Assembly: GCF_011392115.1 (NCBI RefSeq)
Contig: NZ_JAAJBT010000005.1
Coordinates: 186,001 to 250,000, forward strand
Origin: Flavobacterium difficile
GTDB taxonomy: Bacteria; Bacteroidota; Bacteroidia; Flavobacteriales; Flavobacteriaceae
DNA: 64,000 nucleotides
Direction: 5' to 3'
Both the position numbers and the translations under genes were made by a program. Positions 54,714-62,863 of this stretch are shown here, piece after piece. The first letter of the stretch is position 1, and each line of letters opens with the position of its first letter. Under the pieces are notes generated by a model. That model was not told the DNA's origin. It did no database searches and was given only the letters and a program-made list of their open reading frames with translations.

Positions 54714-54736
54714 AGAATTGATTTAAAAATAACTGT

Positions 54737-55048
54737 ATGAATAAAATTCAGATATTATTCGCAAGTGTATTTACAATGATTATAAGCCTGATTGTTTCTT
54801 GCTTTGTTTATACAGAAGAGATTAGGGAAATTATATCTAATAAGTACTACTTAATTATATCATTTTTGGCATTAATCATTATCATAAATATTTATTACTC
54901 TGAATTTAGTGATAGAGATTTAGAACAAAAAAAAGATTTAAAATACTTTGGAAGTATTTCAATTGCACTTTTTACTATAGCAGGAATTGTGTTTACTATG
55001 CACATACTCTTATTTGTAGTTGAATGGATTGAACACTTACTAGAATAA
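54737..55048 (+). CDS. Small membrane protein of unknown function
   Basis: A 103-residue protein with three hydrophobic segments (about 6-24, 38-54, 73-98) and a short charged loop (SDRDLEQKKD) between the second and third. No family is recognised. It is under the promoter and operators described at 54651-54713, so it is probably repressed by the XRE protein. It lies 17 bases before the TPR protein gene. Confidence 0.68.
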   Translation: MNKIQILFASVFTMIISLIVSCFVYTEEIREIISNKYYLIISFLALIIIINIYYSEFSDRDLEQKKDLKYFGSISIALFTIAGIVFTMHILLFVVEWIEHLLE

Positions 55049-55065
55049 ATGAAAAAACAATAAAT

Positions 55066-55770
55066 ATGAAAAAAATAGTTTTAAAAATTACTTTGTTATT
55101 ATTTACAATAACAATTCAAAGTCAAGAAGTTGAGAAACTCTCTAAAGTAGAGTTTTACCTAAAAGGAGTTGAAAATATGGCAAAGAATGATTATTCAAAG
55201 GCAATTACATATTTTACAAATGCTCTTAACTGCAATTATACTAAACCAACAGAAAATAAATTGGATGAATATGAAATCTATAATTATAGAGGTCAAGCCC
55301 ATTTTTACATGAAAGATTTTCAAAATGCAATGAAAGATTACAATTCTGCTATACAAAATTCAAATCCTGAAGAAATAAAAGTTGAAGTTTACAATAATAG
55401 AGGGTTCCTAAAAATGCAATTATCAGATTTTAGAGGTGCAATTTTAGATTATGATTTTGTTATTGAAAGATATCATACTGTAAGCAAAAAATATGGAATA
55501 CAAATTGCTTCAACAGTATATAAAGAACTTGTAAGAACAGCATATTCAGATAAATCATTTTGTAACTATAAACTGAAAAATATAGATGAAGCATTATATA
55601 ATTCTGAACAAGCATTAATTATAGACATAAATGATGGACAAGCTTATTGTATAAGAGGTGCATGTAAATATAGTCAAGGTAAAAAAGAAGAAGCTTGTTT
55701 AGATTTTAGTAAATCAGGTGAATTAGGTTATCAATATGCATATAACTACATCAAAAAATATTGCAATTAA
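55066..55770 (+). CDS. Secreted TPR-repeat protein
   Basis: A 234-residue protein with a signal peptide (MKKIVLKITLLLFTITIQSQ) and about four to five TPR units, for example YSKAITYFTNALNC, YNYRGQAHFYMKDFQNAMKD and YNNRGFLKMQLSDFRGAILD. The last unit carries Cys-rich positions (AYCIRGACKYSQGKKEEACL). It follows the small membrane protein and is the last gene before the right end of the element. The partner or function is not evident. Confidence 0.82.
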   Translation: MKKIVLKITLLLFTITIQSQEVEKLSKVEFYLKGVENMAKNDYSKAITYFTNALNCNYTKPTENKLDEYEIYNYRGQAHFYMKDFQNAMKDYNSAIQNSNPEEIKVEVYNNRGFLKMQLSDFRGAILDYDFVIERYHTVSKKYGIQIASTVYKELVRTAYSDKSFCNYKLKNIDEALYNSEQALIIDINDGQAYCIRGACKYSQGKKEEACLDFSKSGELGYQYAYNYIKKYCN

Positions 55771-55886
55771 TATCTAAATTTAAGAAGTTTCAACTTTATT
55801 TGAATGTTATTAAATTTTGCTCTTTGAAAGATTTTTGAATAAATTGGCTCAAACAATACAATAACCATACAAATACAAAAATAAAA

Positions 55887-55927
55887 AAACCCTAACACTT
55901 TGATTTTTAATACAAAAGTTAGGGTTT
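55887..55927 (-). terminator. Hairpin between the element's last gene and tRNA-Leu
   Basis: AAACCCTAAC pairs with GTTAGGGTTT around an AT-rich loop. It lies just downstream of the tRNA 3' end on the minus strand and ends in A/T residues. It may end tRNA transcription and shield the element. Confidence 0.75.
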
Positions 55928-55930
55928 AAA

Positions 55931-55947
55931 GTACACCGAGTGGGAAT
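55931..55947. other. attR, in the tRNA-Leu(CAA) 3' end
   Basis: GTACACCGAGTGGGAAT is identical to attL at 38889-38905. It covers the acceptor 3' strand and part of the T-arm, so insertion left the tRNA intact. Confidence 0.88.
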
Positions 55948-56011
55948 CGAACCCACACTCCGAAGAACACGAGTTTGAGTCGTGCGCGTCTACCAATTCC
56001 GCCATCAGTGC
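55932..56011 (-). tRNA. tRNA-Leu(CAA), insertion target of the element
   Basis: Read on the minus strand, the 80-nt sequence has acceptor GCACTGA/TCGGTGT (with G-U pairs), anticodon stem CACGA/TCGTG with loop CTCAAAC and anticodon CAA, a long variable arm (TTCTTCGGAGT) and T-arm GTGGGTTCGATTCCCAC. The 3' end coincides with attR. Confidence 0.93.
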
Positions 56012-56098
56012 AACTAATTGGAGTGCAAATATAAGTAAAGTTTCTAATTTCAACCGAAAAATACTTAAAAATTTACTTTCAGAGTTCAATTTTATTTC

Positions 56099-56106
56099 TA
56101 CCTTTG
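56099..56106 (+). promoter_or_regulatory. -7 element for prs
   Basis: TACCTTTG matches TAnnTTTG, 51 bases before the prs ATG. Confidence 0.6.
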
Positions 56107-56157
56107 CACCCGATTACGCATGCACGCAACTAACTAACTACAAAACAACAAATTAAA

Positions 56158-57099
56158 ATGTCATACAACGAGCCTGAAGCAAAAATATTTGCCTGTTCGC
56201 AAAGTGTGTATCTAGCGGAAGAAATTGCCAGTAAATATGGTGTGCCGCTAGGTAAAGTAACCTTCTCAAAATACAGTGATGGCGAATTTCAACCATCATT
56301 TGAAGAATCTATCAGAGGTCTTCGTGTATTTTTAGTATGTTCCACTTTTCCGAGTGCAGACAACTTAATGGAATTGTTATTAATGATTGATGCGGCTAAA
56401 AGAGCATCAGCCAGACACATCACAGCGGTCATCCCTTATTTTGGATGGGCAAGACAAGACAGAAAAGACAAACCAAGAGTTCCGATTGGAGCTAAATTGG
56501 TAGCTAAATTATTAGAAACAGCAGGAGCCACCCGAATTATGACCATGGATTTACATGCCGATCAAATTCAGGGATTCTTTGAAAAACCAGTAGATCACTT
56601 GTTTGCTTCAACCATCTTTTTACCTTACGTAAGAAGTTTAGGTTTAGAAAACTTAACGATTGCTTCACCAGACATGGGTGGTTCAAAAAGAGCGTATGCT
56701 TATTCTAAATTTTTAGAATCGGATGTAGTAATTTGCTACAAACAAAGAAAAATGGCCAATGTAATCGATACAATGGAATTGATTGGAGAGGTAAAAGGAC
56801 GTCATGTAATTTTAGTAGATGACATGATTGATACCGGAGGTACATTAGCAAAAGCCGCTGATGTAATGATTGAAAAAGGCGCTTTGAGTGTTAGAGCAAT
56901 TTGTACACACCCTATTTTATCTGGTGAAGCGTACGAAAAAATTGAAAACTCCAAATTAGAAGAGTTAATTGTAACAGATTCTATTCCGTTAAAGAAAGAA
57001 TCTAAGAAAATAAAAGTGGTGAGTTGTGCGCCATTATTTGCAGAAGTAATGCACATGGTTCAAAACAACACTTCCATTAGTGGGAAGTTTTTAATGTAA
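56158..57099 (+). CDS. prs: Ribose-phosphate pyrophosphokinase
   Basis: Prs makes PRPP from ribose 5-phosphate and ATP for nucleotide, His and Trp synthesis. The 313-residue length is normal. Key sites are visible: YFGWARQDRK and RMTMDLHADQIQGFF-like (TMDLHADQIQGFF) near 135, the flexible-loop region SPDMGGSKRA near 171, and the PRPP-binding LVDDMIDTGGTLAKAA near 218. It starts directly after tRNA-Leu and marks the right core flank. L25 follows 75 bases downstream. Confidence 0.97.
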   Translation: MSYNEPEAKIFACSQSVYLAEEIASKYGVPLGKVTFSKYSDGEFQPSFEESIRGLRVFLVCSTFPSADNLMELLLMIDAAKRASARHITAVIPYFGWARQDRKDKPRVPIGAKLVAKLLETAGATRIMTMDLHADQIQGFFEKPVDHLFASTIFLPYVRSLGLENLTIASPDMGGSKRAYAYSKFLESDVVICYKQRKMANVIDTMELIGEVKGRHVILVDDMIDTGGTLAKAADVMIEKGALSVRAICTHPILSGEAYEKIENSKLEELIVTDSIPLKKESKKIKVVSCAPLFAEVMHMVQNNTSISGKFLM

Positions 57100-57174
57100 A
57101 GTTAGTCGGTTTGAAGATGTTCATTCCTTTAAACTACTAACCAATTTATTTTTATTAATTTTAATTTATTTCAA

Positions 57175-57780
57175 ATGAAATCAATTACGATCAAAGGATC
57201 ACAAAGAGAAAGCGTGGGCAAAGTAGCTACTAAAGCCTTACGTAATGCTGGAATGGTTCCTTGCGTTATTTACGGAGGGGAAAATCCAGTACATTTTAGT
57301 GCTGAAGAAAGAGCATTTAAAGGTTTAGTTTACACTCCAGAAGCGCACACTGTAGTAATTGAATTAGAAGGTGGAAAGAAATTTGATGGTATCTTACAAG
57401 ATATTCAATTTCACCCAGTTTCTGACAAAATTTTACACGTAGATTTCTATAATCTAGATGCTGCAAAAGAAATTACAATGGAAGTACCTGTTAAAGTTAC
57501 TGGAACATCTCCAGGAGTTTTATTAGGAGGGGTTTTACGTTTAAACCAACGTAAATTAAAAGTGAGAGCTTTACCTGCAAACTTACCAGATTTCGTTGAA
57601 GCAAACATTTCTGAATTAGCAATGGGTAACAAATTATATGTTACTAAATTAGGTACTCCTGATTACAAAATTTTACACCCAGACAACACAGTTGTTTGTC
57701 AAGTGAGAATTTCTCGTGCGGCTATGAAAGCTGCTCAAGAGGCTGCAAAAGCAGAAAAAGGAGCAAAAAAGAAAAAATAA
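57175..57780 (+). CDS. rplY: 50S ribosomal protein L25 / general stress protein Ctc
   Basis: A 201-residue protein that binds 5S rRNA. The N-terminal L25 domain (about 1-90: [30 protein letters not shown]) is followed by the Ctc/TL5-type C-terminal beta domain (about 95-180) and a lysine-rich tail (EKGAKKKK). The prs-rplY order is common in bacteria. A terminator follows the stop codon. Confidence 0.95.
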   Translation: MKSITIKGSQRESVGKVATKALRNAGMVPCVIYGGENPVHFSAEERAFKGLVYTPEAHTVVIELEGGKKFDGILQDIQFHPVSDKILHVDFYNLDAAKEITMEVPVKVTGTSPGVLLGGVLRLNQRKLKVRALPANLPDFVEANISELAMGNKLYVTKLGTPDYKILHPDNTVVCQVRISRAAMKAAQEAAKAEKGAKKKK

Positions 57781-57800
57781 TTCAATTTTTCTCAATACAG

Positions 57801-57827
57801 AAAATCCCGAGCATTACTCGGGATTTT
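57801..57827 (+). terminator. rplY terminator
   Basis: AAAATCCCGAG pairs perfectly with CTCGGGATTTT around loop CATTA, then more T. Confidence 0.88.
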
Positions 57828-58014
57828 TTTTGATATATATTTGAAAAAACAACACAAACAAGCTTTCAGTTTCCTATTTATTTAATCACACTACAATTTA
57901 AATTATAGAGTTAGTATCAAGTGGAAATGTACTTAACTTTAACCATTCTCACATCTGCACAAAATAAATACAGCTTTGTTTTAAAGTCCTAAAATTAATT
58001 AACAGGTAAAAATA

Positions 58015-58362
58015 TTATTTGTCAATTAAACTTAGCTTAAACACAATTTTTTTATCTTCTATTTCTTTGATAACAAGTGTAGGTTTCACACCAGTTGCTT
58101 TAATATCATTTCCTCTCATCGCAAATGCCTCTTGTTTTGAATCTGCCATAAAAATTTCTGTATTAACCGGTAAAGAGTAGGTTTTAAGTTCGTCTGGATT
58201 TAAATTGCTTACTCTTGTTTGAATTTTCCCATCTGGAGTATATATAATGAGAGAGAGATGATATATGTCTTTATAATCATTAGAAAAGCTAACGCTTATA
58301 TTTTCCTGACCATAGCTAAATGATACGATTACAAACGTTAGAAATGTTAGCATTTTTTTCAT
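58015..58362 (-). CDS. Small secreted protein of unknown function
   Basis: A 115-residue protein with a signal peptide (MKKMLTFLTFVIVSFSYGQ). The mature part is about 96 residues and predicted beta-rich (ISVSFSNDYKDIYHLSLIIY, VKPTLVIKEI). I do not recognise a family. It stands alone between the rplY terminator and the tandem-repeat region, with 180 bp of gene-free sequence on its downstream side. Confidence 0.72.
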   Translation of the reverse strand: MKKMLTFLTFVIVSFSYGQENISVSFSNDYKDIYHLSLIIYTPDGKIQTRVSNLNPDELKTYSLPVNTEIFMADSKQEAFAMRGNDIKATGVKPTLVIKEIEDKKIVFKLSLIDK

Positions 58363-58538
58363 AACCGATACTTTTATTTATTATTCAATTAAAAAATTAG
58401 TTAAAAAAAACCAACAAAAAACATAACTTACTCTAAAATAATCACTTAAAGTAAAATAGAATTCTTTGTTCCTCAAAAAATGATTTCTATGATTGTCCAA
58501 AACACTTAAATCTTTCATATCAGATTTAGACAACAATT

Positions 58539-58853
58539 CGAGAAAATCGGAACAGGCTTTGGGCTCGAATAATTCTAACGATAGAAAAAACTACTTTAAA
58601 CGAAAAAGAGTCCAACATTGCTGTTGCACTTTTTTGCTCCCTCTTTCCGAGAAAATCGGAACAGGCTTTGGGCTCGAATAATTCTAACGGTAGAAAAAAC
58701 TACTTTAAACGAAAAAAAGTCCAACATTGCTGTTGCACTTTTTTACTCCCTCTTTCCGAGAAAATCGGAACAGGCTTTGGGCTCGAATAATTCTAACGGT
58801 AGAAAAAACTACTTTAAACGAAAAAAAGTCCAACATTGCTGTTGAACTTTTTG
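58539..58853. repeat. 109-bp tandem repeat, about three copies, containing tRNA-Asn fragments
   Basis: Units begin with CGAGAAAATCGG at 58539, 58648 and 58757, spaced exactly 109 bp, with only a few base differences. Each holds TTGGGCTCGAA and GCTCCCTCT, the T-arm and acceptor-strand pieces of the tRNA-Asn genes next door. The third copy runs into the first tRNA-Asn. Small open frames across the array are by-products of the repeat. The array probably arose by unequal exchange or repeated integration at the tRNA. Confidence 0.85.
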
Positions 58854-58927
58854 CTCCCTCTCTTGGGCTCGAACCAAGGACCCTCTGATTAACAGTCAGA
58901 TGCTCTAACCAACTGAGCTAAGAAGGA
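58854..58927 (-). tRNA. tRNA-Asn(GUU), copy 1
   Basis: Minus strand, 74 nt: acceptor TCCTTCT/AGAGGGA, D-arm AGCTCAGTTGGTTAGAGC, anticodon loop CTGTTAA with anticodon GTT, T-arm CTTGGTTCGAGCCCAAG, discriminator G. CCA is not encoded. Confidence 0.94.
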
Positions 58928-58967
58928 ATAACCGTATAGGTTACCTATGTTTTTGCTAAAAGATTTG

Positions 58968-59041
58968 CTCCCTCTCTTGGGCTCGAACCAAGGACCCTCT
59001 GATTAACAGTCAGATGCTCTAACCAACTGAGCTAAGAAGGA
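58968..59041 (-). tRNA. tRNA-Asn(GUU), copy 2
   Basis: Identical in sequence to copy 1 over the 74-nt tRNA. The copies are 40 bases apart, suggesting duplication. Confidence 0.94.
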
Positions 59042-59118
59042 AGTTGCTTGTTTCTTTTAGCGAGTGCAAATATAATTGAATTTTTATTTTAGCAAAAATA
59101 TTTTAGCACTTTTTTATT

Positions 59119-60711
59119 TTAATTTATCAATTTATCTAAAATCAATTGGTAAATGTCTTTTCCAAAGGTTAAAGCCATCAATGAAAGCAGGAAAATCATA
59201 CCACCAGTTTGTACATAACCTGCTGCTTTATCAGATAATTTCTTACCTGTGATCATCTCTACAATCGTAAATAAAGCATGACCTCCATCTAAACCTGGAA
59301 TAGGCAATAAGTTCATAAATGCTAAACCAATTGAAAACAAGGCTGTAAAATTCCAAATAAATTCCCAATCCCAAGCATCTGGTAGTTGGCGGGCAATACC
59401 AATTGGACTTTTAACTTGTGTATAAGCACCTGTTTTTGGTCTAAGTATCAATTTAAAAGAATTGATGTTGTATTTAAACATATCCCAAGTTAAAGCACAA
59501 GCTTCTGGAATAGCTTTTCCTAGAGACATTTTATTTCTAACTACAAATGCACTTTCTGTATTGTCTTTTAATCCAACTCCAATTCTACCTTTTTTGTTTA
59601 CTTTAGAGTTGATTACGCTAATTTTAGAATCTCTATCGATTTTAATTTTTACTAAACCATTAGGTTTTACAAGTGATAGTTCTTTTTTGAAATCTTTATA
59701 ATCATTTATTTTCTTGTTATTAATTTCAAGAATTTTATCATTAAAGTCTAATCCAGATTTTTTTGCTTCAGAATCTTCTGTCATCTCACCAACAACGGCA
59801 TTATTCAAGTTAAAATTCTCAGAAAACAATATGCTTTTTAATGACAAACCTTTGGTTCCGGTAGAATCAATTTTAGTTTTAACTACAAACTCTTTATTAT
59901 CTCTTTTAACTAAAAAACTTACTGAATCTGCATTTTTATTTCTAAGCACTTCGAATAACTCATCTACATAAGTGAATTTTTTGTCGTTTGCACCAATAAT
60001 CTCATCAAAACGAAGTATCCCATTACTGTTTTTTCCAATTGAATCTACGAAAAAGTTAGTAACTGGATACCTAGCTCCAACAAAACCTTTTCCTTCTTTT
60101 TTGATGATTTCACCTTTTTCTTCATCCGTTAATTGGATTTCCATTTTCTTCCCAGCTCTTTCTATTTCGACTTTATCGCCAAATAAAACAGACATAGAAA
60201 CAAACTTAAAATCTTTATATTCTTTACCGTCAATTGAAATAATTTTATCTCCATTTTTAAAACCAACTTTGTGTCCAACTTCACCAAATGCTAATCCATT
60301 TTGTTGAATTTTATCAGTAGAAATTGTTTTTTGACCCGTAGTAGAAAATGTTAACGAATAAATAAAAATAGCTAATAAAATATTTACAATAATACCACCC
60401 AACATCACAATTAAACGTTGCCAAGCTGGTTTTGAACGAAACTCCCATGGTTGTGGTTCTTGTTTCATTTGATCAGCATCCATACTTTCATCAATCATAC
60501 CAGAAATTTTAACATAACCACCTAAAGGCAACCAACCAATTCCCCATTCTGTTTCTCCAATTTTCTTTTTAATTAAAGAAAAACCAACATCCATAAACAA
60601 GTAAAATTTTTCTACTCGCATTTTGAACATTTTAGCTGTTAGGTAGTGACCAAACTCATGAAGAATTACTAAAACTGATAATATAAAAAGTATTTGTGCA
60701 ACTTGAATCAT
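59119..60711 (-). CDS. rseP: RIP site-2 metalloprotease
   Basis: RseP cleaves transmembrane segments, for example of anti-sigma factors. The zinc motif HEFGH is at residues 18-22, and the second zinc-ligand motif NLLPIPGLDGGHALF is near residue 455. At 530 residues it is longer than the usual ~450. The extra length comes from the periplasmic part, where three PDZ-like segments can be drawn (about 115-190, 215-285, 300-365) instead of two. The protein has N- and C-terminal hydrophobic segments. Its promoter element lies inside the terminator of the upstream aminopeptidase gene. Confidence 0.93.
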   Translation of the reverse strand: MIQVAQILFILSVLVILHEFGHYLTAKMFKMRVEKFYLFMDVGFSLIKKKIGETEWGIGWLPLGGYVKISGMIDESMDADQMKQEPQPWEFRSKPAWQRLIVMLGGIIVNILLAIFIYSLTFSTTGQKTISTDKIQQNGLAFGEVGHKVGFKNGDKIISIDGKEYKDFKFVSMSVLFGDKVEIERAGKKMEIQLTDEEKGEIIKKEGKGFVGARYPVTNFFVDSIGKNSNGILRFDEIIGANDKKFTYVDELFEVLRNKNADSVSFLVKRDNKEFVVKTKIDSTGTKGLSLKSILFSENFNLNNAVVGEMTEDSEAKKSGLDFNDKILEINNKKINDYKDFKKELSLVKPNGLVKIKIDRDSKISVINSKVNKKGRIGVGLKDNTESAFVVRNKMSLGKAIPEACALTWDMFKYNINSFKLILRPKTGAYTQVKSPIGIARQLPDAWDWEFIWNFTALFSIGLAFMNLLPIPGLDGGHALFTIVEMITGKKLSDKAAGYVQTGGMIFLLSLMALTFGKDIYQLILDKLIN

Positions 60712-60737
60712 TGTATTTCCGATTTGTATTTAAAAAG

Positions 60738-60764
60738 CAAAAGTAAGGTTTTCACCTTACTTTT
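60738..60764 (-). terminator. Terminator of the M1 gene that overlaps the rseP promoter
   Basis: AAAAGTAAGGT pairs perfectly with ACCTTACTTTT around loop TTTC (60739-60764). On the minus strand the last bases of the stem give TACTTTTG (60738-60745), a TAnnTTTG match 27 bases before the rseP ATG. Confidence 0.7.
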
Positions 60765-60785
60765 TACTATTATTTTTTGGTTAGC

Positions 60786-62714
60786 TTATTTTTTTGTGAA
60801 ATTTTTATGAAACACACCTTCTGATGTTTCTATTTTTAAAAAATGAATCCCGCTTGCTAATTGTGATGTAGCAATCACATTAGTATTTTGAGTAGCGATT
60901 AACTGACCTAAATTGTTATAAATTTCAACTTTATACAACGTAAAATCATCTGGAAGTTGAATCGTTAATTCGTTTTCAGCAGGAACAGGATAAACTGACA
61001 CTGCTTTATTACTATCGAAAGAAGCATTACCTAAAGTAGCTGTGTTGTTTCTAGAAACAATATGTTTATTAGGATCAAAAAGCACACCCGTAACTACAAA
61101 AGGAACAGATACGATAAACTCTTCACCGTCAAAAGTATGATTAACAACTACATCGTGTGTCTGTCCGCTACTTCCTAACAATCTAATTTGTACAGGCATT
61201 TCAAAAAAAGATACACTTGGATGAGATTGGGTTTGGTTTAAAATAATTCTTGCTTGTCCGGCTCCCCAATTTTGTGCTTCAACGGCATAAGTTGGATACC
61301 CTTGATTGAACAACCAATCGTTAAAAAATTCTGTTAAACTATTCCCATAAGCAGCTTCCACATGCGATTTAAAATTTGCTGTAACCGCATAACCATAAGC
61401 TAGTGCAGGATCAGCCAAATAACTTTTTAAGGCTTGAAAAAATGCAACATCTCCCATTTTCCAACGTAACATATGTGAAATCATTGAACCCTTATTGTAT
61501 GATAATCTTGAGCTAAAAATTCTATTTACATTTAAGGCTTCAGCATCTGTTAAATATGTTGCTCCTGAAGTTGAAGAGGTAATGCTATTAATTTTACCAT
61601 CTTTCCAAGCAATAAAACTACTTACTCCGTCTAAATTTTCTCTAACTAAACCAGACATATATTCTGTTAAACCTTCATTTAACCAAATATCTTTCCAAGT
61701 TCCACAAGTTATTTTATCACCAAACCACTGGTGCGCTAATTCGTGAGCAATTAAATCTCTTCCAAAACTTCCCATTGACGATACGGTTGTGTGTTCCATC
61801 CCACCTCCAAAACCAAACTGAACATGTCCGTATTTTTCATTTCTAAACGGATAAGGCTCTAATAAAGTTTCAAATAAATTCATAATTGTAGGCGTTACAC
61901 CTAATGCTGTCTGAACTGTTGGAGTATTACTTTCTGGATATAAATAATTCACAACAGGAAAAAAGGGACTTTGCAAAGTACCTAATCCTGCTTGCTGTTC
62001 GTAAATCTGATAATTTGTAACATTTAAAACAATCAAATATGCTGGAATTGGGTATAAATGTCTAAAATGTGTAGTTGCATTCGCACCACTTACTACTCTA
62101 CTCATTTGCAATCCGTTAGATACACTGTTATAGGTTGAGGGTGCGGTAATGTATATGTCAAAACTATTAATTTTATCGTTTAAATCTTGTTTACATGGCC
62201 ACCAATCTCTAGCTCCAAAGGGTTCTGAAAGTGTGTAGATAACAGGAGTTCCAGAATGAGTACCTCTTGTAAAAGCACCTTCAGCCTGCGGTGGTGCACC
62301 AGCATAATTAATAGTTACAGTTGCACTTGTTCCTGAAGTTACTGTAGATGGAAAATTAATATTTAACTCGTAATTACTTTGCGAAAAAGTTAAATTTACA
62401 CTATTCATTGTAACAGAACTAACTACTAATTGTGTCGCCATATCAAAAGTGATCGTGTTCATATTCGATAAAGCAGTAAAAGTAGTTTTAACAGAACCAC
62501 TTATATAGGGAGTCGTTGTATTTGGGTTGACAGTAAAACGTAATTCGTGATAGGTTATGTCGTAATTTTGTGTGTTTGGGTTAACTTCAACATTAAGACT
62601 TGAAGAAGATGCTTTCATTTCGGATTCTACCATTCTATTAAATTCAGAATCATCAGATTGAGAAAAACAGAAAGAGGTTAATAGCAATAGTAGGATTTGG
62701 GTAGTTTTTTTCAT
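60786..62714 (-). CDS. Secreted M1-family aminopeptidase with T9SS type A sorting signal
   Basis: A 642-residue gluzincin metallopeptidase. I chose the ATG at 62714, which starts the signal peptide (MKKTTQILLLLLTSFCFSQ). The GGGMEHTT motif near 305 is the M1 exopeptidase motif (GxMEN variant). The zinc site is HELAHQWFG near 325 and NEGLTEYMSG near 347. The C-terminal ~75 residues (VSVYPVPAENELTIQL to VFHKNFTKK) form a T9SS type A sorting domain, so the enzyme should be exported and act on peptides outside the cell. It may complement the subtilisin at 8406. Confidence 0.94.
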   Translation of the reverse strand: MKKTTQILLLLLTSFCFSQSDDSEFNRMVESEMKASSSSLNVEVNPNTQNYDITYHELRFTVNPNTTTPYISGSVKTTFTALSNMNTITFDMATQLVVSSVTMNSVNLTFSQSNYELNINFPSTVTSGTSATVTINYAGAPPQAEGAFTRGTHSGTPVIYTLSEPFGARDWWPCKQDLNDKINSFDIYITAPSTYNSVSNGLQMSRVVSGANATTHFRHLYPIPAYLIVLNVTNYQIYEQQAGLGTLQSPFFPVVNYLYPESNTPTVQTALGVTPTIMNLFETLLEPYPFRNEKYGHVQFGFGGGMEHTTVSSMGSFGRDLIAHELAHQWFGDKITCGTWKDIWLNEGLTEYMSGLVRENLDGVSSFIAWKDGKINSITSSTSGATYLTDAEALNVNRIFSSRLSYNKGSMISHMLRWKMGDVAFFQALKSYLADPALAYGYAVTANFKSHVEAAYGNSLTEFFNDWLFNQGYPTYAVEAQNWGAGQARIILNQTQSHPSVSFFEMPVQIRLLGSSGQTHDVVVNHTFDGEEFIVSVPFVVTGVLFDPNKHIVSRNNTATLGNASFDSNKAVSVYPVPAENELTIQLPDDFTLYKVEIYNNLGQLIATQNTNVIATSQLASGIHFLKIETSEGVFHKNFTKK

Positions 62715-62835
62715 TATTTTTAAATTAAAACACGAAAATAAGTAAAAATATTTAATTTTCAACAAATTTGATAGACAATACGTTGTAAATTAACAATTGT
62801 GCCTTTTGCATTCTTAAAAGTTTACAACAATTCCT

Positions 62836-62843
62836 TACATTTG
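62836..62843 (+). promoter_or_regulatory. -7 element for serS
   Basis: TACATTTG matches TAnnTTTG, 20 bases before the serS ATG. It lies opposite the aminopeptidase gene. Confidence 0.6.
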
Positions 62844-62863
62844 CTTTCCAAAAATAAACAATC

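Larger units (their letters stand above)
38889..55947. mobile_element. ~17 kb integrated element in tRNA-Leu(CAA), carrying defence and toxin-antitoxin genes
   Basis: The element is bounded by an identical 17-bp direct repeat, GTACACCGAGTGGGAAT, at 38889-38905 and 55931-55947. The right copy lies in the 3' end of tRNA-Leu(CAA), which remains intact. A tyrosine recombinase begins 190 bases inside the left end. The genes inside are more AT-rich than the flanks and are largely accessory: integrase, HTH/excisionase-like, Rep-like, toxin-antitoxin, Sak4-like ATPase, DUF3871, SEFIR-TOPRIM-helicase operon, RadC-like. I saw no relaxase, coupling protein, conjugation or phage structural genes, so it may be a mobilisable island or satellite dependent on a helper. 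Confidence 0.88.

Noticed and set aside
58493-58845. Open frames across the 109-bp tandem repeat
   Set aside because: They arise because the repeat happens to be open in phase; composition follows the repeat and tRNA fragments, with no start context or family likeness.
58539-58853. Possible CRISPR array
   Set aside because: The 109-bp units are nearly identical throughout, with no short repeat alternating with unique spacers, and no cas gene nearby.
58539-58853. Additional tRNA-Asn genes in the repeat units
   Set aside because: Only T-arm and acceptor fragments are present, interrupted by 24 bases, with no anticodon arm.
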